Shown: positions 38,521-47,807, counted from the stretch's first letter. The stretch is DNA of 64,000 nucleotides from Brenneria goodwinii (GCF_002291445.1 NZ_CP014137.1:4526001-4590000); one strand, 5' to 3'. The notes: generated by a model from the letters alone, not told the origin. Made by a program: numbers and translations.

Positions 38521-39999
38521 ATGGCTAACTATTTCAACACATTGAACCTGCGTCAGCAGCTGGCGCAATTGGGTCAGTGTCGTTTTATGGGACGTGACGA
38601 ATTCGCCGATGAAGCGGGTTACCTGAAAGGTAAAAAAGTGGTGATCGTCGGCTGTGGCGCACAGGGCCTGAACCAAGGGCTGAACATGCGTGATTCCGGT
38701 CTGGATATCGCTTATGCATTGCGTCAGGAAGCGATCGCCGAAAAACGCGCGTCATGGCGTAAAGCAACCGAAAATGGTTTTACGGTCGGCACCTATGAAG
38801 AACTGATCCCGCAGGCGGATTTGGTGGTTAACTTGACGCCGGACAAACAGCACTCCGCCGTCGTCAAGGCCGTTCAGCCGTTGATGAAACAAGGCGCCGC
38901 GCTGGGCTACTCTCATGGTTTCAACATTGTTGAAGTGGGCGAGCAAATCCGTAAAGACATCACCGTGGTGATGGTGGCGCCGAAATGCCCGGGCACGGAA
39001 GTGCGTGAAGAGTACAAACGCGGATTCGGCGTGCCGACGCTGATCGCGGTTCACCCGGAAAATGATCCGAAAGGCGAAGGCATGGCGATTGCCAAAGCCT
39101 GGGCGGCGGCAACCGGCGGTCACCGCGCCGGCGTTCTGCAATCCTCTTTCGTCGCCGAAGTGAAGTCCGACCTGATGGGCGAACAGACTATCCTGTGCGG
39201 TATGCTGCAGGCCGGTTCTCTGCTGTGCTTCGACAAACTGGTCGCTGACGGCGCCGATGCCGCCTATGCGGAAAAACTGGTTCAGTTCGGTTGGGAAACC
39301 GTTACCGAAGCGCTGAAGCAAGGCGGCATCACCCTGATGATGGACCGTTTGTCCAACCCGGCTAAACTGCGCGCCTATGCGCTGTCCGAACAGCTGAAAT
39401 CCATTATGGCGCCGCTGTTCCAGAAACACATGGATGACATTATTTCTGGTGAATTCTCCAGCGGTATGATGGCCGACTGGGCGAACGACGACGTTAAATT
39501 GCTGACCTGGCGTGAAGAAACCGGCAAAACCGCCTTTGAAAATGCGCCGCAGTTTGACGGGAAAATCTCTGAACAGGAATACTTTGATAACGGCGTGCTG
39601 ATGATCGCTATGGCGAAAGCCGGGGTTGAACTGGCGTTCGAAACCATGGTCAGCTCGGGCATCATTGAAGAGTCCGCCTATTATGAATCTCTGCATGAAC
39701 TGCCGCTGATTGCGAACACCATCGCGCGTAAGCGTCTGTATGAGATGAACGTGGTTATCTCCGACACCGCCGAATACGGTAACTACCTGTTCGCCAACGC
39801 GGCAGTACCGTTGCTGAAAGAGAAGTTCATGTCTTCTCTGCAGCCGGGCGATTTAGGTAAAGCGGTTGCGGCGACCGCAGTGGATAACGCGCAACTGCGT
39901 GATGTCAATGAAGCCATCCGCAACCATCCGATCGAAGCCGTTGGCCGCAAACTGCGTGGCTACATGACCGATATGAAACGTATCGCCGTCGCGGGTTAA
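38521..39999 (+). CDS. ilvC: Ketol-acid reductoisomerase IlvC (class II)
   Basis: IlvC isomerises and reduces acetohydroxy acids with NADPH and Mg2+, the second step to valine and isoleucine. The 492-residue product is the long class II type, as in E. coli (491). The nucleotide-binding loop VVIVGCGAQGLNQGLNMRDSG and the doubled carboxyl knot domains with the metal-binding DLMGEQTILCGMLQAG and ELPLIANTIARKRLYEMNVVISDTAEYG are intact. The start at 38521 (MANYFNTL) follows ACGGAGTACC. It is controlled by IlvY and is not part of the attenuated operon. Confidence 0.98.
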   Translation: MANYFNTLNLRQQLAQLGQCRFMGRDEFADEAGYLKGKKVVIVGCGAQGLNQGLNMRDSGLDIAYALRQEAIAEKRASWRKATENGFTVGTYEELIPQADLVVNLTPDKQHSAVVKAVQPLMKQGAALGYSHGFNIVEVGEQIRKDITVVMVAPKCPGTEVREEYKRGFGVPTLIAVHPENDPKGEGMAIAKAWAAATGGHRAGVLQSSFVAEVKSDLMGEQTILCGMLQAGSLLCFDKLVADGADAAYAEKLVQFGWETVTEALKQGGITLMMDRLSNPAKLRAYALSEQLKSIMAPLFQKHMDDIISGEFSSGMMADWANDDVKLLTWREETGKTAFENAPQFDGKISEQEYFDNGVLMIAMAKAGVELAFETMVSSGIIEESAYYESLHELPLIANTIARKRLYEMNVVISDTAEYGNYLFANAAVPLLKEKFMSSLQPGDLGKAVAATAVDNAQLRDVNEAIRNHPIEAVGRKLRGYMTDMKRIAVAG

Positions 40000-40025
40000 T
40001 CTAGCGTCAGGCTATAGCGAAAAAA

Positions 40026-40042
40026 GCACAGCTCCGCTGTGC
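40026..40042 (+). other. Hairpin after ilvC
   Basis: GCACAGC/GCTGTGC with a TCC loop lies 27 bases after the ilvC stop, preceded by six A and not followed by a long T run. It may be a weak terminator or mRNA 3'-end protector for ilvC. Confidence 0.5.
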
Positions 40043-40072
40043 CTGAGTTTGATGACAAACCTTCCCAAACCC

Positions 40073-40102
40073 GTCATTCCCGCCTACTACTGCGGGAATG
40101 AC
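40073..40102. repeat. GTCATTCCCGC palindromic repeat
   Basis: GTCATTCCCGC and GCGGGAATGAC form a perfect 11-bp stem with an 8-base loop. Palindromes of this type occur widely in proteobacterial intergenic regions (REP-like). The motif TTTGATGACAAAC just upstream (40048-40060) also occurs at 47859-47871. Confidence 0.7.
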
Positions 40103-40159
40103 AGCGCTAGAGCCGTGAAGGATGACAGAGGTATATTAGGGGCTTTGTCAGCAGTCAGA

Positions 40160-40181
40160 GGCCGTGTAAACGGCCTTTTTT
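40160..40181 (+). terminator. Terminator between ilvC and the D-malate dehydrogenase gene
   Basis: GGCCG and CGGCC with a TGTAAA loop are followed by six T. It can stop ilvC transcription; the convergent gene dmlA ends about 80 bases further on. Confidence 0.75.
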
Positions 40182-40257
40182 ATGTATTGAATTTGTGAGA
40201 TTCATCAGTGACAGACCATAAAATGGCAGGCCAGATTGACTGCCGTATCACTGCCTG

Positions 40258-41337
40258 TCACAGCGCAGCCGCAATGGCTTTCCCTGCTGTTTCCGTATTG
40301 CCTTTGCCGCCCAAATCCCGGGTAAGGGGCGCCTGTTCCGGTCCCTGCGACAGTACCGTTTCAATCGCCTGCAACACCGCCGCTCCCGCTGCGGGATATC
40401 CCAGATGTTCCAACATCATGCCGCCACACCAGATCTGCCCGATGGGATTCGCCAGTCCTTTACCGGCAATATCGGGAGCAGAACCATGGACCGGCTCAAA
40501 CAGGCTGGGGAAATTTCGTTCCGGATTAATATTGGCTGAAGGGGCGATACCGATGGTTCCAGTGCAGGCGGGACCTAAATCAGACAGGATGTCTCCGAAC
40601 AAATTGCTGGCGACCACGACGTCAAACCAATCGGGGTGCAGAACAAAATTGGCGGTCAGGATATCGATGTGAAATTTATCGACTTTGATTTCCGGATACT
40701 GTTTTGCCATCTCGGCTACCCGTCCGTCCCAGTAAGGCATAGTAATCGCAATGCCGTTGGATTTTGTGGCGGAAGTCAGATGCTTTTTCGGGCGTTTCAT
40801 TGCCAGTTCGTAGGCGAACTTAAGGATTCGATCGACACCGACGCGCGTCATCACCGTTTCCTGAATGACAATTTCACGGTCGGTGCCGGCGAACATGGCG
40901 CCGCCGACGCTGGAGTATTCTCCCTCGGTATTTTCCCGCACCACATAGAAGTCAATGTCGCCTGGGTTGCGTCCGGCCAGTGGCGCTTTGACGCCAGGCA
41001 TTAATCGACAGGGACGCAGGTTGACGTATTGATCGAATTCCCGGCGAAATTGTAGTAGCGATCCCCATAAAGAGATGTGGTCTGGCACGATATCCGGCCA
41101 GCCGACCGCGCCGAAGTAGATCGCATCGTAATGGCTCAGGGTTGCAAACCAGTCATCCGGCAGCATTTTTCCATGCTTCAGGTAATAGTCGGCGCTGGCG
41201 AAATCAAACCAGTCCCATTGTATGGCGATACCAAATTTTTCTGCGGCGCGCTGTATGACGCGCACGCCTTCAGGCATCACTTCTTTGCCAATGCCATCAC
41301 CGGGGATCACGGCGATTCTGTGTTTTTTTCCGGACAT
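40258..41337 (-). CDS. dmlA: D-malate/tartrate dehydrogenase (DmlA/TtuC type)
   Basis: The 359-residue protein belongs to the isocitrate/isopropylmalate dehydrogenase family, subgroup DmlA (YeaU)/TtuC, which oxidatively decarboxylates D-malate or tartrate using NAD+ and a divalent metal. Landmarks are IPGDGIGKEVMPEG, FGAVGWPDIVPDHISLWGSLLQFRREFDQYVNLRP, FYVVRENTEGEYSSVGG, KSNGIAITMPYWD and the metal-binding SNLFGDILSDLGPACTGTIG. LeuB-specific features are absent. It is divergent from a LysR gene 108 bases away, the dmlA/dmlR layout of E. coli. Substrate preference among D-malate, tartrate and related acids cannot be told from sequence. Confidence 0.88.
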   Translation of the reverse strand: MSGKKHRIAVIPGDGIGKEVMPEGVRVIQRAAEKFGIAIQWDWFDFASADYYLKHGKMLPDDWFATLSHYDAIYFGAVGWPDIVPDHISLWGSLLQFRREFDQYVNLRPCRLMPGVKAPLAGRNPGDIDFYVVRENTEGEYSSVGGAMFAGTDREIVIQETVMTRVGVDRILKFAYELAMKRPKKHLTSATKSNGIAITMPYWDGRVAEMAKQYPEIKVDKFHIDILTANFVLHPDWFDVVVASNLFGDILSDLGPACTGTIGIAPSANINPERNFPSLFEPVHGSAPDIAGKGLANPIGQIWCGGMMLEHLGYPAAGAAVLQAIETVLSQGPEQAPLTRDLGGKGNTETAGKAIAAAL

Positions 41338-41445
41338 CGGGGATTCCTTTTTTCACTGTAGGGGGAGAATTGAGTGTATTTCCTTGGCAAATGGTGAACA
41401 ATTGGCCTAAATGGCAAGGCATTGTTGAATTTAAGAGAAGAATCT

Positions 41446-42330
41446 ATGTCGACGGTTAACGATTTATTCTTTTTCAGCCGGATTGCGGCCTCAGGTAGCC
41501 TGACCGCCGTCGCTCGCGAACTGGGGCTCTCTCTGCCTGCGGTCAGCAAGCGGCTGACGCAATTGGAAAAACGTCTTGGCGTACAGTTGATACAGCGGAC
41601 TACCCGGCGTTTGGATCTCACGGCGGAAGGGATGCTTTACGCTGAGGGCGCGTTGCCGATACTGAAAGAGATTGCTGAACTGGAAAGCGCGGTGGCTAAA
41701 AATCAGCGCTCGCTCTGCGGCAAGCTCAGCGTGAATGCCTCTTTCGGGTTTGGTCGTCGGTATGTGGCGCCGCTGATTTCGTCTTTTTCACGGTTACATC
41801 CCGGTCTTGAGGTTCAGCTTCAGCTCTCCAGTCAGCCAATCAATCTGCTGGATGCCGCCATTGATATTGATATCCGCGTTGGCGAGCCGCCTGATTCGCG
41901 TCTGATTGCGCGAAAGTTGCTGGATAATCCCCGTATTTTGTGTGCGTCGCCAGCTTATATTGACCGTGTCGGTACGCCGCAGACCGTCGCCGATTTGTCC
42001 GTCCATAACTGCATTGTGCTGAGACAATATGAAAGTGACTATGCGTTATGGCGTTTCTATCGGTCGGGCAAAGAGTTTACCCATAAAGTTTATGGCAGCC
42101 TGTCGAGTAACGACGGTGAGGTAATCATGCATTACGCACTGGATGGACATGGGATTATTCTACGCTCGTTCTGGGATGTGCGAGAGTACCTTGAACGGGG
42201 GGAATTGATTGCGTTGCTGACTGATTTTGAGATACCGGCGGCCGATATTCACGCGGTTTACCAGCAACGACGGCACGTGCCGGCCAGAATCACGGCGTTC
42301 ATTGATTATTTAACTGAGCATCTGGTATGA
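41446..42330 (+). CDS. LysR-family regulator (DmlR-like)
   Basis: The 294-residue protein has the amino-terminal LysR helix-turn-helix (FSRIAASGSLTAVARELGLSLPAVSKRLTQLEKRLGVQLIQRTTRRLDLT) and a periplasmic-binding-like effector domain ending in PARITAFIDYLTEHLV, typical of the DmlR/CrgA group. Divergence from the dehydrogenase gene suggests it controls that gene in response to D-malate, tartrate or a similar acid. The ATG at 41446 follows AAGAGAAG; an upstream in-frame start at 41422 is less likely. Its stop codon overlaps the first bases of the decayed ATPase gene. Confidence 0.88.
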   Translation: MSTVNDLFFFSRIAASGSLTAVARELGLSLPAVSKRLTQLEKRLGVQLIQRTTRRLDLTAEGMLYAEGALPILKEIAELESAVAKNQRSLCGKLSVNASFGFGRRYVAPLISSFSRLHPGLEVQLQLSSQPINLLDAAIDIDIRVGEPPDSRLIARKLLDNPRILCASPAYIDRVGTPQTVADLSVHNCIVLRQYESDYALWRFYRSGKEFTHKVYGSLSSNDGEVIMHYALDGHGIILRSFWDVREYLERGELIALLTDFEIPAADIHAVYQQRRHVPARITAFIDYLTEHLV

Positions 42331-42641
42331 AAAAGGTGAGTCTGGAACGTTCACCCAGCGCCGCGGGTCCGCCATCCGATCGCTTGAAACGCTGAAATTT
42401 CACCCGAAAATCACCTTTTTTATCGGCGAGAACGGTTCCGGAAAATCCACGCTGCTGGAATCGCTTGCGGTGTCGATGGGGTTTAATCCTGAAGGCGGCA
42501 CAAAAAACTTCAACCACGATCTTCCAGTTCAGCGAAGAGGGTATTCAGCAGGTGGCCTATGAGGAGACGGAGCATTATCAGATCACCCGTTTGTTCCTGA
42601 ATAACCCTGAACGAATGCTCCGGAAACTGATGGCGGAATAA
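42327..42641 (+). pseudogene. Decayed AAA ATPase (SMC-like, OLD/RecF type)
   Basis: One frame carries the Walker A block LKFHPKITFFIGENGSGKST and then LLESLAVSMGFNPEGGTKNFN, the amino-terminal end of a known family of predicted ATPases. The frame then shifts and jumps to the family's carboxyl end, TIFQFSEEGIQQVAYEE and TEHYQITRLFLNNPERML, finishing at a TAA (42639-42641). The middle of the protein, including the ABC-type signature and Walker B, is deleted (about 130 codons), and the first codons are also out of frame. Clearly non-functional. Confidence 0.9.
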
Positions 42642-42744
42642 AGGATGAATATAAACCGATGGATACGCCGCATTCCATAACAGTAACGCAACGCCTGTGT
42701 TCTTCTTTATTGTTTTGATTTTATTGCTTGGATAGGGATAAAAA

Positions 42745-43038
42745 ATGAAATGTTTGAATTGCGATAACGATGCGCTAAAAGAATCTGGCCTGTGCCTGGA
42801 ATGCGAGAAAATGGAGATGCGGAAAATAAACGGTATTTTATATCTTCCCGCATTGGGACTGATTCTGTCTCTGATCCTGGCGCCGTTTTCTCTATTTTCT
42901 ATTGTCAGAGCGATGGTTATTCATTTTCAACAAACCGGGTTTATTGGCTATTTCGGCTTATTTGTCGTGTTTTGCCAGTTTGTTTCCCTTTTGATGGCGC
43001 TATTCGCCGCGCTGACTTTGTTGTTAACGTATTTCTGA
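42745..43038 (+). CDS. DUF2569-like membrane protein with zinc ribbon, probably truncated
   Basis: The 97-residue product starts with a small zinc-ribbon-like motif (CLNC at 3-6 and CLEC at 17-20), then KINGILYLPALGLILSLILAPFSLF and two further hydrophobic stretches, the DUF2569 pattern. Family members normally continue through a third and fourth membrane segment; this one stops at the third, exactly where the neighbouring reverse-strand gene ends (overlap 15 bases). I infer loss of the 3' part. GGGATAAAA precedes the ATG, so the rest may still be translated. Function of the family is unknown. Confidence 0.65.
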   Translation: MKCLNCDNDALKESGLCLECEKMEMRKINGILYLPALGLILSLILAPFSLFSIVRAMVIHFQQTGFIGYFGLFVVFCQFVSLLMALFAALTLLLTYF

Positions 43039-43682
43039 CTCAATTTCAGCCAGTGAGACAATCCGGCGTTCCGACGCCGCCCGGGTTGCCGCTTCCGTCA
43101 TCATTTGCGCGCGTAATCCGTCATAAACGCCGGGAACCGGTGCGGCATCAGGCTGACCATAATCACGCACAAACAGAGTAAACGCCTGAATGGCTGCCGC
43201 ATAGCTTGGCGCCATACGAATCATCGGATCTTTGGGCAGTCCTTCCGTCAGGATTTTGTCGTCAAAGATACGCATGACGCTGCCTTCGGTAATGCGTGAC
43301 GATTCTGCCAATCCACCCGTACCGAATATTTCAATGCGATCGTCAAAACCATAAACGGCGCGACGCGCGTTATCGATTTGACAAAGCGCGCCGCTGGCGG
43401 TGCGCAACGTCACCATTGCCGTATCCACGTCGTGGGCTTTTCAGTCAGCGTCGATGCCAGCGGTTTTTCGCAATAGACCTTTTTCCCTGCCCGTACAGCG
43501 GTGAGCATCAATGGGCAATGGGTTTCCGTTGAGGAGGCGATGATGACGGCGTCAGTATAATCGGCCGCAATCAGCGTTTCTGCGTGAGGCAGGACTTGCG
43601 CGTTATGTTCGGCGGCGATCTCTTCAGCACGCGTAGACAGCCATTCGGTACTTACCAGCCATGGGGAGGAGGAGATCGTCAT
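43024..43682 (-). pseudogene. Decayed Gfo/Idh/MocA oxidoreductase (inositol dehydrogenase-like)
   Basis: Two minus-strand frames cover parts of one gene. The upstream frame (43682-43410) has the second half of the Rossmann domain: RAEEIAAEHNAQVLPHAETL, DAVIIASSTETHCPLM and the EKPLA motif with the catalytic Lys. The downstream frame (43428-43024) has DTAMVTLRTASGALCQIDNARRAVYGFD and the carboxyl end. The amino-terminal GxGxxG region is missing and about 110 codons with the catalytic His are deleted between the frames, which are also out of phase. Closest in pattern to IolG. It may once have belonged to the neighbouring ABC importer cluster. Confidence 0.88.
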
Positions 43683-43777
43683 CTTTTTTGTGCCTTGTCA
43701 TCCTTGGCGACCACCCTCGCGGGCCGTCGCCGGAGCAATATCAGAAATTTCTCCCGGAAATTTTGTGTCCGCCACCA

Positions 43778-44527
43778 TTACAATACTTTTTCCAGAAAGG
43801 TCTGCGTCCGCGGATCCTGCGGATTATCAAAAAATGCCTGAGGAGTATTGCTTTCGACAATTTTTCCCTTGTCCGTGAAATAAATTCGATCCGCGACTTC
43901 GCGGGCAAAGCGCATTTCATGAGTCACCAGAATACAGGTCATGCCGTCACGGGCGACATCCTGAATGGTGGTTAACACCTCTTTGACCATTTCAGGGTCA
44001 AGCGCGGCGGTGACTTCATCAAACATCATGACTTCCGGGTTCATACATAGCGCGCGGGCAATCGCGACACGCTGTTGCTGTCCACCGGAAAGCTCGCCCG
44101 GATAGGCGCTGGCTTTGTTGCTCAGATGGACTTTGGCCAGCAGTTCACGAGCGCGGGCTTCCACTTCCCGTACCGGCTGTTTCAATACCTGCGTCGGTGC
44201 CATCATGATATTTTCCAGCACGGTACGATGGGGAAACAGGTTGTAGCTTTGGAAAACCATGCCGACTTTGCGTCTGAGCGCCAGTGCATCCAGTTTTGGA
44301 TCGTTGACTTCAATCCCACCGACGTTAATCGAGCCCGAGTTGACTGGCGCCAGCGCATTAATGCAGCGCAACAACGTCGATTTTCCCGAGCCTGACGGAC
44401 CGATGATGCAAACAATTTCCGAACGGGCGACGGACAGCGAAATGCCGGTTAGCACCTCTACCTTGCCAAAGGATTTATGGACATCGGTCAGGATTATCTG
44501 AGCAGGCGAAGTATGCGTATCAGTCAT
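43778..44527 (-). CDS. Polar amino-acid ABC transporter, ATP-binding subunit
   Basis: The 249-residue ATPase has Walker A GPSGSGKST (43-51), the Q loop MVFQSYNLFPH (90-100), signature LSGGQQQR (146-153), Walker B VMMFDE (166-171), and the H loop in ILVTHEM. The sequence EVTAALDPE has Val where most relatives have Pro in the D-loop approach, a mild deviation. It belongs to the GlnQ/HisP group. Its ATG at 44527 overlaps the permease stop by one base. It is the last gene of the four-gene importer operon. Confidence 0.92.
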   Translation of the reverse strand: MTDTHTSPAQIILTDVHKSFGKVEVLTGISLSVARSEIVCIIGPSGSGKSTLLRCINALAPVNSGSINVGGIEVNDPKLDALALRRKVGMVFQSYNLFPHRTVLENIMMAPTQVLKQPVREVEARARELLAKVHLSNKASAYPGELSGGQQQRVAIARALCMNPEVMMFDEVTAALDPEMVKEVLTTIQDVARDGMTCILVTHEMRFAREVADRIYFTDKGKIVESNTPQAFFDNPQDPRTQTFLEKVL

Positions 44528-45240
44528 CAGCGGATTCCAAATTGCCACGCCCGTTCCAGGCGGCGTGAAAACAGCGAGATAGGAAAAACAAAGGCAAAGA
44601 AAAGCACTAACGTAATGCCGTAAGCGGGCAGGATCAGCCCCGGACGGGTTTCCGTCGTCAGAATGGTTTGCGTCACCGTCATGACTTCCTGTACGCCGAC
44701 CACATTGGCTAATGATGTCGCCATTACAACCGAGCAGTAAAGGTTCATGGTTGGGGGCACCATCTGGCGTATTGCCTGCGGCAAGATAATCTTGAGCGTG
44801 GTTCGCACGGTGCCGAATGCGAGGGCGGCGGCAGCCTCCCACTGGGTCGTCGGGATGGATTTCAGACCACCCCGCACGATCTCCGAGGTATAGCCGCTAA
44901 CCGGGATCGCCAGCGCCACCACGGCTTTCATCCAGTCGGGAAAGCTGAACCAGTTGCCGACGATTTTAATCTCGAACGGCAGCAGGAACATCACGTAAAA
45001 CATGATCACCAGCCAGGGGCTGTTACGAAAAAACAGGGTCAGAAAGCGGGCCGGCAGGCGAATCACGGCCAGATTCGCCATCTGTGCCGCGCCCAGCAGC
45101 GTACCTGCCAGCATGCCGATAATCATGCTCAGAATGGAAATCAACAGATTCAGACCGAATCCCTTCAGGATCAGCGGTAGCCAGGGCAGCAATATGGCCA
45201 GTGCGCTTCCCGGTGGGAAAATTGACTCTACGATATTCAT
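44527..45240 (-). CDS. Polar amino-acid ABC transporter, permease subunit
   Basis: The 237-residue membrane protein has several hydrophobic segments and the EAA loop (TQWEAAAALAFGTVRTTLKIILPQAIRQMVPP) that docks with the ATPase, plus FRNSPWLVIMFYV, the HisMQ-family signature near the amino end. I chose the ATG at 45240 because it overlaps the stop of the other permease (ATGA); an upstream in-frame start adds nine residues. It forms a heterodimer with the next permease. Confidence 0.9.
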   Translation of the reverse strand: MNIVESIFPPGSALAILLPWLPLILKGFGLNLLISILSMIIGMLAGTLLGAAQMANLAVIRLPARFLTLFFRNSPWLVIMFYVMFLLPFEIKIVGNWFSFPDWMKAVVALAIPVSGYTSEIVRGGLKSIPTTQWEAAAALAFGTVRTTLKIILPQAIRQMVPPTMNLYCSVVMATSLANVVGVQEVMTVTQTILTTETRPGLILPAYGITLVLFFAFVFPISLFSRRLERAWQFGIR

Positions 45241-45986
45241 TGTCCAAGCCCCGGCACTTTTAACCAATGCTCAAGCAGTTTCACCAGCAGGGTGAAAACG
45301 CCCATTAATCCCAGATAGCTCAGTAGCACCACATTCATCATTTCGACCACGTTAAAATGTTCTGTCCAGATTTCATGTGCGACATACAAGGCTTCAGGCA
45401 CTGCAATCGCATAGGCAAGCGCAGTGCTTTTGACTATCTGCGCCATATTGTTGCCCAGAGCGGGCAGACTGGTGCGAAACGCCAGGGGCAAAACAATGTG
45501 GATCATGGCCTTGGTGCGATCGTAGCCGAGCGATTCTGCTGCTTCGAGGGTGCTACGCGGTACGGCTTCAATGCCGGCGCGCAGGATCTCGGTGACGAAA
45601 GCGCCATATTGCAAGGACAGCGCGATAACGACGAACTGAAACGGTGAGACCAACGGCAATTCACCGTTCGGCCCGTAGGTAGAGAGATGAAAATAGGAGC
45701 CAATACCAAAAAACAGAAAATAGAGCTGCGCCAGCCCCGGCGTATTACGAAAGAACTCGACATATGACGTAACCAGCCAGCGCAAGGGGCGCAGGCTGGA
45801 CTGTTTGAGAAAAATGCAGATGAACCCAATGAGCATCGATCCGATTAGCGACCAGACCGCCAGTTCGGCGGCAATGGTCAGCCCGGTAAAATATTTTTTG
45901 GCTTCCCAGGCGTTGTAAAATACCGAGAAGTTCCAGTTGGTTTGCTCATGAAGGGTCTTAAACCAGTCTGCAATCAATGCCATCAT
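45237..45986 (-). CDS. Polar amino-acid ABC transporter, permease subunit
   Basis: The 249-residue membrane protein has the HisMQ features EFFRNTPGLAQLYFLFFG and the EAA loop RSTLEAAESLGYDRTKAMIHIVLPLAFRTSLP. The amino terminus before the first membrane segment is longer than in its partner. It starts five bases after the binding-protein gene stop and overlaps the second permease by four bases, so all four importer genes are one transcript. Confidence 0.9.
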   Translation of the reverse strand: MMALIADWFKTLHEQTNWNFSVFYNAWEAKKYFTGLTIAAELAVWSLIGSMLIGFICIFLKQSSLRPLRWLVTSYVEFFRNTPGLAQLYFLFFGIGSYFHLSTYGPNGELPLVSPFQFVVIALSLQYGAFVTEILRAGIEAVPRSTLEAAESLGYDRTKAMIHIVLPLAFRTSLPALGNNMAQIVKSTALAYAIAVPEALYVAHEIWTEHFNVVEMMNVVLLSYLGLMGVFTLLVKLLEHWLKVPGLGQ

Positions 45987-45991
45987 CAGCG

Positions 45992-46843
45992 TTATGACTT
46001 GTTGGCTTCAGCATTGGCTTTTATTGCAAACGGCGCAGGCGTTAACCCCCACTTTTTCGCCAGCTCGATGATGGTGCCTTTCTTGTTCCAGTCTTTGATC
46101 ACATCGGAAATGAAGTGCGTAAACTGGGGCTCATTGAAACGAACCGCCAGACCCCAGGGCCCTTCGGTGAAGGGAGCCAGATCCTGAATAATGTAATCTT
46201 TCCAGACGCCGTCTTTATCATTCAGGAAGCGAGCCTGTAGGTAGCTGTCATCGGAAACCAGCGCAGTACAGCGGCCATCACGCAGTGATTGATCGACTTC
46301 CTGCTGAGTCTGAAACGCGACGATATTGGCTCCAAATTTCTGCTCCAACGGGACGTTCCAGCTCGATCCCTGATTGCTACAGATGGCTTTTCCTTTTACG
46401 TCTTCCCAATTGGAGAAGGTCACGCCTTTTTTGGTCAGCAGTGCCGGGCCTGCTGCGTAATAGTAAGGTTCAACAAATTGAACCAGCTTTTTACGTTCTT
46501 CGCTGACGGTCAGTGAGGTAAACAGAATGTCGCATTTACCCTGTTGCAGGAATTGCACCCGGTTGGCCGGTAGTACGGGGATCAAATCAACTTTAATGTC
46601 TTTACCCAGTTGGGTGGACAAACGTTGGGTAAAATCGTTGAGCAGATCAATGTGCAGACCTTTTGCGGTTCCTGACGATTCAAGGAAGGCCAGCGGTGGA
46701 TTATTTACGTTGGAACAGACCGAAATAACTCCGCGATCGGCGATTTTTTCCAGTACGTCAGCGTGAGCCATGTTGGGAAGAAATGACGTAGCGAGCGCAA
46801 CATTCCCCAAGGTCATCAGAGAACTCAGTATTGTTTTTGACAT
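45992..46843 (-). CDS. Polar amino-acid ABC transporter, periplasmic binding protein
   Basis: The 283-residue protein has a signal peptide ending in NMAHA (cleavage after residue 28) and a family 3 solute-binding fold: VISVCSNVNNPPLAFLESSGTAKGLHIDLLNDF at the first lobe, KCDILFTSLTVSEERKKLVQFVEPYY and GSSWNVPLEQKFGANIVAFQTQQEV. The ASN and SxTxSEER features fit binding of an alpha-amino acid. Cys42 and Cys104 (approximately) are extra. It leads the operon, which is divergent from the IclR gene. The ligand is unknown. Confidence 0.9.
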   Translation of the reverse strand: MSKTILSSLMTLGNVALATSFLPNMAHADVLEKIADRGVISVCSNVNNPPLAFLESSGTAKGLHIDLLNDFTQRLSTQLGKDIKVDLIPVLPANRVQFLQQGKCDILFTSLTVSEERKKLVQFVEPYYYAAGPALLTKKGVTFSNWEDVKGKAICSNQGSSWNVPLEQKFGANIVAFQTQQEVDQSLRDGRCTALVSDDSYLQARFLNDKDGVWKDYIIQDLAPFTEGPWGLAVRFNEPQFTHFISDVIKDWNKKGTIIELAKKWGLTPAPFAIKANAEANKS

Positions 46844-47021
46844 ATGATCAATTTACCTTATTTAAGATCAGAGCCTCTGATATATTTCCCTGGTGAGGCA
46901 GTCTGTGAATAATGAGGAATTTAGAGGGGATTGCCGTTTCGTGTCAATAAAATCAACATTCAATTAAGTTGTATATATATCAACTTTATGAATAAGCCCA
47001 TCAAATCGAGAGGATGAAAAC

Positions 47022-47807
47022 TTGAAAACCCGTAGCGCTCAGCCGGTATCAGATATGGTTGAGGGGAAAGCTCGTACTGAAAGCGTGAAAGGGGAACTCA
47101 AGACGCTGACTAAAGGTTTGGCTGTTCTTGATTTACTGACGAAAAACCAGATGGTGCGTACCAGCGATGTGGCGGATGTCCTCGCCATTGATAAGAGCAG
47201 TGCGTCACGGATTCTGCAAACGCTGACTCAGGCTGGTTATGCGCAAGCCGGGGAACGGCGCAGCTTTGTGCTGGGGCCGAAACTGGCTGACCGCCCTAAT
47301 ATGAGCCGCTCGCGTAAAAGCCTGAGAGTCTGCGCCAGACCCGTGCTGGAGCGTTTATTTGATCGTACCGGCGAAGCGGTGCATCTGTCGATTCTGGCGG
47401 ATGAACATGTCTTGTATCTGGATACGATCGAGTCCCGATACTCTCTGAGGGTTGATAGCCGACCCGGTACGCTGGCCCCTCTTGCTTATACTGCAATTGG
47501 TCGTGTCTTTTTGGCGCTGGCTGGTGCGCCGTTGCCCGATGAACTGCATGCGCAAACTGAACGTACCATTACCGATCCCGTACTTTTTCAGGCTGAGTTG
47601 CAGAATATCGTACAACAAGGATATGCATTGCATGATGAAGAGTTTCATCTTGGTATTCGCGGGGCTGCGGCGCCACTGCGTGACAGAAATGGTTATGTGA
47701 TTGGGGCTGTTGGCGTTTCCGGACCGACAGTACGTATTCACAGTGAGGATCTGAACGCGCTGGGTATACTGGTGCGTGACGAAGCCGCCAGGTTTGTGAT
47801 GGCGTAG
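47022..47807 (+). CDS. IclR-family transcriptional regulator
   Basis: The 261-residue protein has an amino-terminal winged helix (KGLAVLDLLTKNQMVRTSDVADVLAIDKSSASRILQTLTQAGYAQ) and the IclR effector domain (GEAVHLSILADEHVLYLDTIES, TAIGRVFLALAG, GYALHDEEFHLGIRGAAAPLRDRNGYVIGAVGVSGP). Translation probably starts at the TTG at 47022: GAGAGGA lies 7 bases upstream and the nearest upstream ATG leads at once to a stop. It is divergent from the ABC importer operon and upstream of the C-S lyase gene, so it is the likely regulator of both arms. Confidence 0.9.
   Translation: MKTRSAQPVSDMVEGKARTESVKGELKTLTKGLAVLDLLTKNQMVRTSDVADVLAIDKSSASRILQTLTQAGYAQAGERRSFVLGPKLADRPNMSRSRKSLRVCARPVLERLFDRTGEAVHLSILADEHVLYLDTIESRYSLRVDSRPGTLAPLAYTAIGRVFLALAGAPLPDELHAQTERTITDPVLFQAELQNIVQQGYALHDEEFHLGIRGAAAPLRDRNGYVIGAVGVSGPTVRIHSEDLNALGILVRDEAARFVMA

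Noticed and set aside
38752..39696. Minus-strand open frame of 314 codons antisense to ilvC
   Set aside because: It is the shadow of a strongly conserved gene on the other strand and has no ribosome site or recognisable domain.
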